Assembly: GCF_029227915.1 (NCBI RefSeq)
Contig: NC_079881.1
Location: 23,041,501-23,105,500, forward strand
DNA: 64,000 nt
From: Hydractinia symbiolongicarpus
Taxonomy: Eukaryota; Cnidaria; Hydrozoa; Anthoathecata; Hydractiniidae
Reading direction: 5' to 3'
Part shown: one piece after another, positions 1-10,556 of the stretch
How the letters are laid out: each line of letters begins with the position of its first letter
Numbering within the stretch: position 1 is the first letter of the stretch
Program-made: the position numbers and the translations under genes
The notes under the pieces: generated by a model
The model's input: only the letters and a program-made list of their open reading frames with translations
Database searches by the model: none
What the model was told of the DNA's origin: nothing

Positions 1-190
1 ATTTAATTGAACTGCTCTTGGACTTTGACCTTATAAAGGTGATAAATGAGCCAGTTTGACTACAAGACATAACAGTCTTCTTAATTTGACATGATTGCTG
101 GAACTCAGCGATTACACTGGGCGCTGTGGTAGCGCTTTGTTAAAAAAATTATGATAAATAAGTCAATCTTTACTGTGGGACCAATCCTAG

Positions 191-280
191 CCGTTAGTTC
201 GCGCTGAAGAAATAGAGACAGTTGCAAAAACTGCATTTCATTGACTTTCTAACGGTGTCAATCCGTTTGAGTTACAACGG
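191..280. other. AACGG/CCGTT dyad cluster (first example)
   Basis: In monomer 1 the motif occurs four times in alternating orientation: CCGTTAG at 191-197, CTAACGG at 249-255, CCGTT at 263-267 and AACGG at 276-280. The first two form a perfect 7-bp inverted repeat with a 51-bp loop. The last two form a 5-bp inverted repeat with an 8-bp loop. Sites 1, 3 and 4 are kept in nearly all monomers. Site 2 is replaced by 'ctagcggc' or 'ctatcggg' in many units. YAACGG fits the Myb recognition pattern YAAC(G/T)G, but a role is not shown. Confidence 0.5.
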
Positions 281-308
281 TTGCGTCACATATTCGTACC
301 AACATGTA
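263..308 (+). other. Invariant core of the monomer (first example)
   Basis: This 46-bp stretch runs from CCGTTTGAG through AACGGTTGCGTCAC to TTCGTACCAACATGTA. It recurs with only scattered single-base changes in essentially every monomer, while the sequence on both sides comes in two or more versions. Within it are an inverted repeat CCGTT/AACGG (263-267 and 276-280), the bZIP-like octamer TTGCGTCA (281-288) and a partial match to the mammalian CENP-B box pattern (292-308, six of nine essential bases). Conservation above the level of the flanks could mean protein binding. It could also simply be the region most often homogenised by gene conversion. No protein partner can be named from sequence alone. 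Confidence 0.6.
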
Positions 309-424
309 TTTATTGATTTTTTTCCAATATTACTAAGTTGTATTGCTTTTAACAGTGAATCGATTGACTGTGGGAATTAATTGAACTGATTCTGGACTGT
401 GACTTTATAAATGTGATAAATGAG

Positions 425-432
425 CCAATTGG
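425..432. other. CCAATTGG palindrome (first example)
   Basis: In units with the 'gagccaattgg' head this 8-bp palindrome forms two overlapping CCAAT words on opposite strands. Another CCAAT lies in the invariant 'gggaCCAATcc' of nearly every unit (554-558 in the same monomer). The palindrome is missing where the head reads 'gagccagtttgac'. CCAAT is the NF-Y core word, but binding is only a possibility. Confidence 0.4.
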
Positions 433-3359
433 TCTCCAAGGAATAACTTTCTTCTTAATTTGACGTGAGTGCTGGAATTCAGCGATTACATTAGGCTCTG
501 TGAAAGCGTTTTATAAAAAAATTTAGATAAATAAGTCTTTTTTTACTGTGGGACCAATCCTGGCCGTTAACACCCGCTGAATAAATAAGAACTGTTTCAA
601 AGACTACATTTCATTGACTTTCTAACGGTGTCAATCCGTTTGAGTTACAACGGTTGCGTCACATATTCGTACCAACATATATTTAGTGATTTTTTCCAAT
701 ATTACTAAGTTGTATTGCTTTCAACAGTGAAACGATTGACTGTGGGAATTAATTGAACTGATTCTGGACTGTGACTTTATAAATGTGATAAATGAGCCAA
801 TTGGTCTCCAAGGAATAACTTTCTTCTTAATTTGACGTGAGTGCTGGAATTCAGAGATTACATTAGGCTCTGTGGTAGCGCTTTATTAAATAATTTAGAT
901 AAATAAGTCTTTTCTTACTGTGGGACCAATCCTGGCCGTTAGCACGCGCTGAATAAATAGGAATAGTTTCAAAGACTACATTTCATTGACTTTGTAGCGG
1001 TATAAATCCGTTTGAGTTACAACGGTTGCGTCACATATTTAAAACAACATGTATTTAGCAATAGTATTCGGATATTACTAGTTTGCATCGATTTTAACAG
1101 TGAAACGTTTGACTGTGGGACATAATTGAACTGATTTTGGACTTTGACCTTATAAATATGATAAATGAGCCAGTTTGACTACAAGAAATAACATTCTTCT
1201 TAATTTGAAATGATTGCTGGAACTCAGCGATTACACTGGGCGCTTTGGTAGCGCTTTGTTAAAAAAATTAAGATAAATAAGTCATTCTTTACTGTGGGAC
1301 CAATCCTAGCCGTTGGTTTGCGCTGAAGAAATGGAGACAGTTGCAAAAACTGCATTTCATTGACTTTCTAACGGTGTCAATCTGTTTGAGCTACAACGGT
1401 TGCGTCACATATTCGTACCAACATGTACTTAGTGATTTTTTTCAATATTACTAAGTTGTATTGCTTTTAACAGTGAAACGATTGACTGTGGGAATTAATT
1501 GAACTGATTCTGGACTGTGACTTTATAAATGTGATAAATGAGCCAATTGGTCTCCAAGGAGTAACTTTCTTCTTAATTTGACGTGAGTGCTGGAATTCAG
1601 CGATTACATTAGGCTCTGTGGTAGCGCTTTATTAAAAAATTTAGATAAATATGTATTTTCTAACTGTGGGACCAATCCTGACCGTTAGCACGCGCTGAAT
1701 AAATAGAAACAGTTTCAAAGACTACATTTCCTTGACTTTCTAGCGGTATAAATCCGTTTGAGTTACAACGGTTGCGTCACATATTCGTACCAACATGCAA
1801 TTAGCGATAGTATTCGGATATTACTAGTTTGCATCGCTTTTAACAGTGAAACGTTTGACTGTGGGATTTAATTGAACTGCTCTTGGACTTTGACCTTATA
1901 AAGGTGATAAATGAGCCAGTTTGACTACAAGAAATAACAGTCTTCTTAATTTGACATGATTGCTGGAACTCAGCGATTACACCGGGCGCTGTGGTAGCGC
2001 TTTGTTAAAAAAATTATGATAAATAAGTCAATCTTTACTGTGGGACCAATCCTAGCCGTTAGTTCGCGCTGAAGAAATAGATACAGTTGCAAAAACTGCA
2101 TTTCATTGACTTTCTAACGGTGTCAATCCGTTTGAGATACAACGGTTGCGTCACATATTCGTACCAACATGTATTTATTGATTTTTTCCAATATTACTAA
2201 GTTGTATTGCTTTTAACAGTGAATCGATTGACTGTCGGAATTAATTGAACTGATTCTGGACTGTGACTTTATAAATGTGATAAATGAGCCAATTGGTCTC
2301 CAAGGAATAACTTTCTTCTTAATTTGATGTGAGTGCTGGAATTCAGCGATTACATTAGGCTCTGTGGAAGCGTTTTATTAAAAAAATTAGATAAATAAGT
2401 CTTTTTTTACTGTGGGACCAATCGTGGCCGTTAAAACCCGCTGAATAAATAAGAACAGTTTTAAAGACTACATTTCATTAACTTTCTAACGGTGTCAATC
2501 CGTTTGAGTTACAACGGTTGCGTCACATATTCGTACCAACATGTATTTAGTGATTTTTTCCAATATTACTAAGTTGTATTGCTTTCAACAGTGAAACGAT
2601 TGACTGTGGGAATTAATTGAACTGATTCTGGACTGTGACTTTATAAATGTGATAAATGAGCCAATTCGTCTCCAAGGAATAACTTTCTTCTTAATTTGAC
2701 GTGGGTGCTGGAATTCAGCGATTACATTAGGCTCTGTGGTAGCGCTTTATTTAAAAATTTAGATAAATAAGACTTTTCTTATTGTGGGACCAATCCTGGC
2801 CGTTAGCACGCGCTGAATAAATAGGATCAGTTCCAAAGACTACATTACATTGACTTTCAGGCGGCATAAATCCGTTTGCGTTACAACGGTTGCGTCACAT
2901 ATTCGTACCAACATGTATTTAGCGATAGTATTCGGATACTACTAGCTTGCATCGCTTTTAACAGTGAAACGTTTGACTGTGGGATTTAATTGAACTGCTC
3001 TTGGACTTTAACCTTATAAAGGTGATAAATGAGCCAGTTTGACTACAAGACATAACAGTCTTCTTAATTTGACATGATTGCTGGAACTCAGCGATTACAC
3101 TGGGCGCTGTGGTAGCGCTTTGTTAAAAAAATTATGATAAATAAGTCAATCTTTACTGTGGGACCAATCCTAGCCGTTAGTTCGCGCTGAAGAAATAGAG
3201 ACAGTTGCAAAAACTGCATTTCATTGACTTTCTAACGGTGTCAATCCGTTTGAGTTACAACGGTTGCGTCACATATTCGTACCAACATGTATTTATTGAT
3301 TTTTTCCAATATTACTAAGTTGTATTGCTTTTAACAGTGAATCGATTGACTGTGGGATT

Positions 3360-3728
3360 TAATTGAACTGATTCTGGACTGTGACCTCATAAATGTGATA
3401 AATGAGCCAATTGGTGTCCAAGCAATTACATTCTTCTTAATTTGACATGATTGCTGGAATTCAGCGATTACATTAGGCTGTGTGGTAGTTATTTAAAATT
3501 TTAGATAAATAAGACTTTTCTTACTGTGGGACCAATCCTGGCCGTTAGCACTCGCTGAATAAATAAGAACAGTTTCAAAGACTACATTTCATTGACTTTT
3601 TAGTGTTATAAATCCGTTTGAGTTACAACGGTTGCGTCACATATTCGTACCAACATGTATTTACCGATAATATTCGGATATTACTAGGTTGGATCGCTTT
3701 TAACAGTGAAACGTTTGACTGTGGGATT
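3360..3728. repeat. 369-bp monomer with lost AGCGCT site
   Basis: 'tggtagcgctttattt' is replaced by 'tggtagttattt', removing four bases and the palindrome AGCGCT. The same change occurs in the monomers at 5593 and 8448, each also 369 bp long, so it marks a related subfamily inside blocks 1 and 2. Confidence 0.85.
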
Positions 3729-5961
3729 TAATTGAACTGCTCTTGGACTTTGACCTTATAAATGTGATAATTGAGCCAATTGGACTCCAAGGAATAACAT
3801 TCTTCTTAATTTGACATGATTGCTGGAACTCAGCGATTACACTGGGCGCTGTGGTAGCGCTTTATTAAAAAATTAAGATTAATGAGTCATTTTTTACTGT
3901 GGGACCAATCCTAGCCGTTAGTTCGCGTTGAACAAATAGAGACAGTTTCAAAAACTACATTTCATTGATTTTCTAACGGTGTCAATCCGTTTGAGTTACA
4001 ACGTTTGCGTCACATAATCGTACCAACATGTGTTTAGTGTTTTTTTCCCGATATTACTAAGTTGTATCGCTTTTAACAGTGAAACGATTGACTGTGGGAC
4101 ATAATTGAACTGATTCTGGACTGTGACCTCATAAATGTGATAAATGAGCCCATTGGACTCCAAGGAATAACATTCTTCCTAATTTGACATGATTGCTGGA
4201 ACTCAGCGATTACACTGCGCGCTGTGGTAGCGCTTTATTAAAAAATTAAGATAAATAAGTCATTTTTTACTGTGGGACTAATCCTAGCCGTTAGTTCGCG
4301 TTGAACAAATAGAGACAGATTCAAAAACTAAATTTCATTGATTTTCTAACGGTGTCAATCTGTTTGAGTTACAACGTTTGCGTCACATATTCGAACCAAC
4401 ATGTATTTAGTGTTCTTTTTCCGCTATTACTAATTTGTATCGCTTTTAACAGTGAAACGATTGACTGTGGGACTTAATTGAACTGATTCTGGACTGTGAC
4501 CTTATAAATGTGATAAGTGAGCCAATTGGTCTCCAAGGAATATCTTTCTTCTTAATTTGACGTGAGTGCTGGAATTCAGCGATTACATTAGGCTCTGTGT
4601 AAGCGTTTTATTAAAAAATTTTGATAGATAAGTCTTTTTTTACTGTGGGACCAATCCTGGCCGTTAACACCCGCTGAATAAATAAGAACAGTTTCAAAGA
4701 CTACATTTCATTGACTTTCTAACGGTGTCAATCCGTTTGAGTTACAACGGTTGCGTCACATATTCGTACCAACATGTATTTAGTGATTTTTTCCAATATT
4801 ACTAAGTTGTATTGCTTTCAACAGTGAAACGATTGACTGTGAGAATTAATTGAACTGATTCTGGACTGTGACTTTATAAATGTGATAAATGAGCCAATTG
4901 GTCTCCAACGAATAACTTTCTTCTTACTTTGACGTGAGTACTGGAATTCATCGATTACATTAGGCTCTGTCGTAGCGCTTTATTTAAAAACTTAGATAAA
5001 TAAGACTTTTCTTATTGTGGGACAAATCCTGGCCGTTAGCACGCGCTGAATAAATAGGATCAGTTCCAAAGACTACATTACATTGACTTTCAGGCTGCAT
5101 AAATCCGTTTGCGTTACAACGGTTGCGTCACATATTCGTACCAACATGTATTTAGCGATAGTATTCGGATATTACTAGCTTGCATCGCTTTTAACAGTGA
5201 AACGTTTGACTGTGGGACTTAATTGAACTGATTTTGGACTTTGACCTTATAAATGTGATAAATGAGCCAGTTTGACTACAAGAACTAACATTCTTCTTAA
5301 TTTGACATGATTGCTGGAACTTAGCGATTACACTGGGCGCTGCGATAGCGCTTTATTAAAAAATTAAGATCAATATGTCATTTTTCACTGTGGGACCAAT
5401 CCTAGCCGTTAGTTCGCGTTGAACAAATAGAGACAAATTCAAAAACTACATTTCATTGATTTTCTAACGGTGTCAATCCGTTTGAGTTACAACGTTTGCG
5501 TCACATATTCGAACCAACATGTATTTAGTGTTCTTTTTCCGATATTACCAAGTTGTATCGCTTTTAACAGTGAAACGATTGACTGTGGGAATTAATTGAA
5601 CTGATTCTGGACTGTGACCTCATAAATGTGATAAATGAGCCAATTGGTGTCCAAGCAATTACATTCTTCTTAATTTGACATGATTGCTGGAATTCAGCGA
5701 TTACATTAGGCTCTGTGGTAGTTATTTAAAATTTTAGATAAATAAGACTTTTCTTACTGTGGGACCAATCCTGGCCGTTAGCACTCGCTGAATAAATTAG
5801 AACAGTTTCAAAGACTACATTTCATTGACTTTTTAGTGTTATAAATCCGTTTGAGTTACAACGGTTGCGTCACATATTCGTACCAACATGTATTTAGTGA
5901 TTTTCTTCCGATATTACTAAGTTGTATTGCATTTAACAGTGAAACGCTTCACTGTGGGACT

Positions 5962-6210
5962 TAATTGAACTGATTTTGGACTTTGACCTTATAAATGTGA
6001 TAAATGAGCCAGTTTGACTACAAGAAATAACACGCGCTGAATAAATAGGATCAGTTCCAAAGACTACATTACATTGACTTTCTAGCGGCATAAAGCCGTT
6101 TGAGTTACAACGGTTGCGTCACATATTCGTACCAACATGTATTTAGCGATAGTATTCGGATATTACTAGGTTGCATCGCTTTTAACAGTGAACCGTTTGA
6201 CTGTGGGATT
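5962..6210. repeat. Truncated 249-bp monomer, copy 1
   Basis: The unit reads normally to 'gaaataac' at about 6031 and then jumps to 'acgcgctgaataaat', losing about 124 bp (phase about 68 to 192). The lost part includes ACTGTGGGACCAAT and TAGCGCTTT. The break lies at a two-base AC shared by both sides, as expected for an out-of-register or microhomology event. Confidence 0.9.
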
Positions 6211-8816
6211 TAATTGAACTGCTCTTAGACTTTGACCTTATAAATGTGATAATTGAGCCAATTGGACTCCAAGGAATAAGATTCTTCTTAATTTGACATG
6301 ATTGCTGGAACTCAGCGATTACACTGGGCGCTGTGGTAGCACTTTATTAAAAAACTAGATTAATAAGTCATTTTTTACTGTGGGACCAATCCTAGCCGTT
6401 AGTTCGCGTTGAACAAATAGAGACAGTTTCAAAAACTACATTTCATTGATTTTCTAACGGTGTCAATCCGTTTGAGTTACAACGTTTGCGTCACATATTC
6501 GTACCAACATGTGTTTAGTGTTTTTTTTCCGATATTACTAAGTTGTATCGCTTTTAACAGTGAAACGATTGACTGTGGGACTGAATTGAACTGATTCTGG
6601 ACTGTGACCTTATAAATGTGATAAATAAGCCAATTGGACTCCAAGGAATAACATTCTTCTTAATTTGACAAGATTGCTGGAATTCAGCGATTACACTGGG
6701 CGCTGTGGTAGCGCTTTATTTAAAAACTAAGATAAATAAGACTTTTCTTATTGTGGGACCAATCCTGGCCGTTAGCACGCGCTGAATAAATAGGATCAGT
6801 TCCAAAGAGTACATTACATGGAATTTCTAGCGGCATAAATCCGTTTGCGTTACAACGGTTGCGTCACATATTCGTACCAACATGTATTTAGCGATAGTAT
6901 TCGGATATTACTAGCTTGCATCGCTTTTAACAGTGAAACGTTTGACTGTGGGACTTAATTGAACTGATTTTGGACTTTGACCTTATAAATGTGATAAATG
7001 AGCCAGTTTGACTACAAGAACTAACATTCTTCTTAATTTGACATGATTGCTGGAACTCAGCGATTACACTGGGCGCTGTGGTAGCGCTTTATTAAAAAAT
7101 TAAGTTAAATAAACCATTTTTTACTGTGGGACCAATCCTAGCCGTTAGTTCGCGTTGAACAAATAGAGACAGATTCAAAAACTAAATTTCATTGATTTTC
7201 TAACGGTGTCAATCCGTTTGAGTTACAACGTTTGCGTCACATATTCGAACCAACATGTATTTAGTGTTCTTTTTCCGATATTACTAAGTTGTATCGATTT
7301 TAACAGTTAAACGATTGACTGTGGGACTTAATTGAACTGATTCTGGACTGTGACCTTATAAATGTGATAAATAAGCCAATTGGTCTCCAAGGAATAACAT
7401 TCTTCTTAATTTGACATGATTACTGGAATTCAGCCATTACATTAGCCTCTGTGGTAGCGCTTTATTTAAAAATTTAGATAAATAAGACTTTTCTTACTGT
7501 GGGACCAATCCTGGCCGTTAGCACGCGCTGAATAAATAGGATCAGTTCCAAAGACTACAATACATTGACTTTCTAGCGGCATTAATCCGTTTAAGTTACA
7601 ACGATTGCGTCACATATTCGTACCAACATGTATTTAGCGATAGTATTCGGATATTACTAGGTTGCATCGCTTTTAACAGTGAAACGTTTGACTGTGGGAC
7701 TGAATTGAACTGATTCTGGACTGTGACCTTATAAATGTGATAAATAAGCCAATTGGACTCCAAGGAATAACATTCTTCTTAATTTGACAAGATTGCTGGA
7801 ATTCAGCGATTACACTGGGCGCTGTGGTAGCGCTTTATTTAAAAACTAAGATAAATAAGACTTTTCTTATTGTGGGACCAATCCTGGCCGTTAGCACGCG
7901 CTGAATAAATAGGATCAGTTCCAAAGAGTACATTACATGGAATTTCTAGCGGCATAAATCCGTTTGCGTTACAACGGTTGCGTCACATATTCGTACCAAC
8001 ATGTATTTAGCGATAGTATTCGGATATTACTAGCTTGCATCGCTTTTAACAGTGAAACGTTTGACTGTGGGACTTAATTGAACTGATTTTGGACTTTGAC
8101 CTTATAAATGTGATAAATGAGCCAGTTTGACTACAAGAACTAACATTCTTCTTAATTTGACATGATTGCTGGAACTTAGCGATTACACTGGGCGCTGCGA
8201 TAGCGCTTTATTAAAAAATTAAGATCAATATGTCATTTTTCACTGTGGGACCAATCCTAGCCGTTAGTTCGCGTTGAACAAATAGAGACAAATTCAAAAA
8301 CTACATTTCATTGATTTTCTAACGGTGTCAATCCGTTTGAGTTACAACGTTTGCGTCACATATTCGAACCAACATGTATTTAGTGTTCTTTTTCCGATAT
8401 TACCAAGTTGTATCGCTTTTAACAGTGAAACGATTGACTGTGGGAATTAATTGAACTGATTCTGGACTGTGACCTTATAAATGTGATAAATGAGCCAATT
8501 GGTGTCCAAGCAATTACATTCTTCTTAATTTGACATGATTGCTGGAATTCAGCGATTACATTAGGCTCTGTGGTAGTTATTTAAAATTTTAGATAAATAA
8601 GACTTTTCTTACTGTGGGACCAATCCTGGCCGTTAGCACTCGCTGAATAAATTAGAACAGTTTCAAAGACTACATTTCATTGACTTTTTAGTGTTATAAA
8701 TCCGTTTGAGTTACAACGGTTGCGTCACATATTCGTACCAACATGTATTTAGTGATTTTCTTCCGATATTACTAAGTTGTATTGCATTTAACAGTGAAAC
8801 GCTTCACTGTGGGACT

Positions 8817-9065
8817 TAATTGAACTGATTTTGGACTTTGACCTTATAAATGTGATAAATGAGCCAGTTTGACTACAAGAAATAACACGCGCTGAATAAA
8901 TAGGATCAGTTCCAAAGACTACATTACATTGACTTTCTAGCGGCATAAAGCCGTTTGAGTTACAAAGGTTGCGTCACATATTCGTACCAACATGTATTTA
9001 GCGATAGTATTCGGATATTACTAGGTTGCATCGCTTTTAACAGTGAATCGTTTGACTGTGGGATT
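8817..9065. repeat. Truncated 249-bp monomer, copy 2
   Basis: This has the same junction as the unit at 5962, exactly 2855 bp downstream (break near 8886). The identical break shows that the deletion occurred once and was then copied with the whole higher-order repeat. Confidence 0.9.
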
Positions 9066-10556
9066 TAATTGAACTGCTCTTAGACTTTGACCTTATAAAT
9101 GTGATAATTGAGCCAATTGGACTCCAAGGAATAAGATTCTTCTTAATTTGACATGATTGCTGGAACTCAGCGATTACACTGGGCGCTGTGGTAGCACTTT
9201 ATTAAAAAACTAGATTAATAAGTCATTTTTTACTGTGGGACCAATCCTAGCCGTTAGTTCGCGTTGAACAAATAGAGACAGTTTCAAAAACTACATTTCA
9301 TTGATTTTCTAACGGTGTCAATCCGTTTGAGTTACAACGTTTGCGTCACATATTCGTACCAACATGTGTTTAGTGTTTTTTTTCCGATATTACTAAGTTG
9401 TATCGCTTTTAACAGTGAAACGATTGACTGTGGGACTGAATTGAACTGATTCTGGACTGTGACCTTATAAATGTGATAAATAAGCCAATTGGACTCCAAG
9501 GAATAACATTCTTCTTAATTTGACAAGATTGCTGGAATTCAGCGATTACACTGGGCGCTGTGGTAGCGCTTTATTTAAAAACTAAGATAAATAAGACTTT
9601 TCTTATTGTGGGACCAATCCTGGCCGTTAGCACGCGCTGAATAAATAGGATCAGTTCCAAAGAGTACATTACATGGAATTTCTAGCGGCATAAATCCGTT
9701 TGCGTTACAACGGTTGCGTCACATATTCGTACCAACATGTATTTAGCGATAGTATTCGGATATTACTAGCTTGCATCGCTTTTAACAGTGAAACGTTTGA
9801 CTGTGGGACTTAATTGAACTGATTTTGGACTTTGACCTTATAAATGTGATAAATGAGCCAGTTTGACTACAAGAACTAACATTCTTCTTAATTTGACATG
9901 ATTGCTGGAACTCAGCGATTACACTGGGCGCTGTGGTAGCGCTTTATTAAAAAATTAAGTTAAATAAACCATTTTTTACTGTGGGACCAATCCTAGCCGT
10001 TAGTTCGCGTTGAACAAATAGAGACAGATTCAAAAACTAAATTTCATTGATTTTCTAACGGTGTCAATCCGTTTGAGTTACAACGTTTGCGTCACATATT
10101 CGAACCAACATGTATTTAGTGTTCTTTTTCCGATATTACTAAGTTGTATCGATTTTAACAGTTAAACGATTGACTGTGGGACTTAATTGAACTGATTCTG
10201 GACTGTGACCTTATAAATGTGATAAATAAGCCAATTGGTCTCCAAGGAATAACATTCTTCTTAATTTGACATGATTACTGGAATTCAGCCATTACATTAG
10301 CCTCTGTGGTAGCGCTTTATTTAAAAATTTAGATAAATAAGACTTTTCTTACTGTGGGACCAATCCTGGCCGTTAGCACGCGCTGAATAAATAGGATCAG
10401 TTCCAAAGACTACAATACATTGACTTTCTAGCGGCATTAATCCGTTTAAGTTACAACGATTGCGTCACATATTCGTACCAACATGTATTTAGCGATAGTA
10501 TTCGGATATTACTAGGTTGCATCGCTTTTAACAGTGAAACGTTTGACTGTGGGACT

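Larger units (their letters stand above)
172..375. repeat. Paired ACTGTGGGA half-unit markers (first example)
   Basis: ACTGTGGGA occurs twice per monomer, here at 172-180 and 367-375, so intervals of 195 and about 179 bp alternate along the array. Each copy is preceded by a 'cgcttt' element (AGCGCTTT and ATCGCTTTT versions). The roughly half-unit spacing hints that the 373-bp unit arose from an older dimer of about 186 bp whose halves have diverged. Similarity outside these short words is weak, so this is tentative. Confidence 0.3.
1..5219. repeat. Array block 1: mixed, relatively diverged monomers 1-14
   Basis: Monomer starts are 4, 378, 750, 1123, 1496, 1869, 2242, 2614, 2987, 3360, 3729, 4102, 4475 and 4847. 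Heads with 'gctcttggactttgacc' and 'aaaggtgataaatg' occur at 4, 1869 and 2987; the last two are 1118 bp apart and the first and last 2983 bp (eight units). Other units have the 'gattctggactgtgac' head. Middle versions alternate irregularly: alpha (gttcgcgctgaagaaat) at monomers 1, 4, 6, 9, 11 and 12, beta (gcacgcgctgaataaat and relatives) at the others. The monomer at 3360 is only 369 bp because 'tagcgctttattt' is shortened to 'tagttattt'. Part of this block, 1123 to about 3355, reappears 11297 bp downstream. Point differences between neighbours are more frequent here than further right, which suggests an older or less homogenised segment. Confidence 0.93.
5220..10556. repeat. Array block 2: 2855-bp higher-order repeat, two copies
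   Basis: Monomer starts are 5220, 5593, 5962, 6211, 6583, 6956, 7329, 7702, then 8075, 8448, 8817, 9066, 9438, 9811 and 10184. The first seven starts recur exactly 2855 bp later. Shared markers include the variant TGCGATAGCG (5341 and 8196), the short monomer of 249 bp (5962 and 8817), and 'gagtacattacatgg' (6807 and 9662). Few differences were noticed between copies, for example at about 6193 against 9048 (gaaccg/gaatcg). The extra monomer at 7702 copies the one at 6583 at an offset of 1119 bp. That places the crossover in the sequence shared by the units ending at 5220, 6956 and 8075. The second copy ends near 10557, where the next head changes to 'ttttggtctttg'. Confidence 0.93.

Noticed and set aside
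131-136. AGCGCT as a conserved regulatory palindrome
   Set aside because: A 6-bp palindrome is easily met by chance, and it is lost in several units (3360, 5593, 8448) and changed to TAGCACT or TAGTGCT in others without visible consequence.
471-484. GCTGGAATTCAGC as a functional hairpin or terminator
   Set aside because: The arms are only 4 bp with a 5-bp loop, and the word becomes 'gctggaactcagc' in many units, so it is neither strong nor conserved beyond its neighbours.
5962-6210. Transposon insertion or excision scar at the short monomers
   Set aside because: The junctions join two normal monomer phases directly, with no terminal repeats, target-site duplications or extra bases. Out-of-register recombination explains them.
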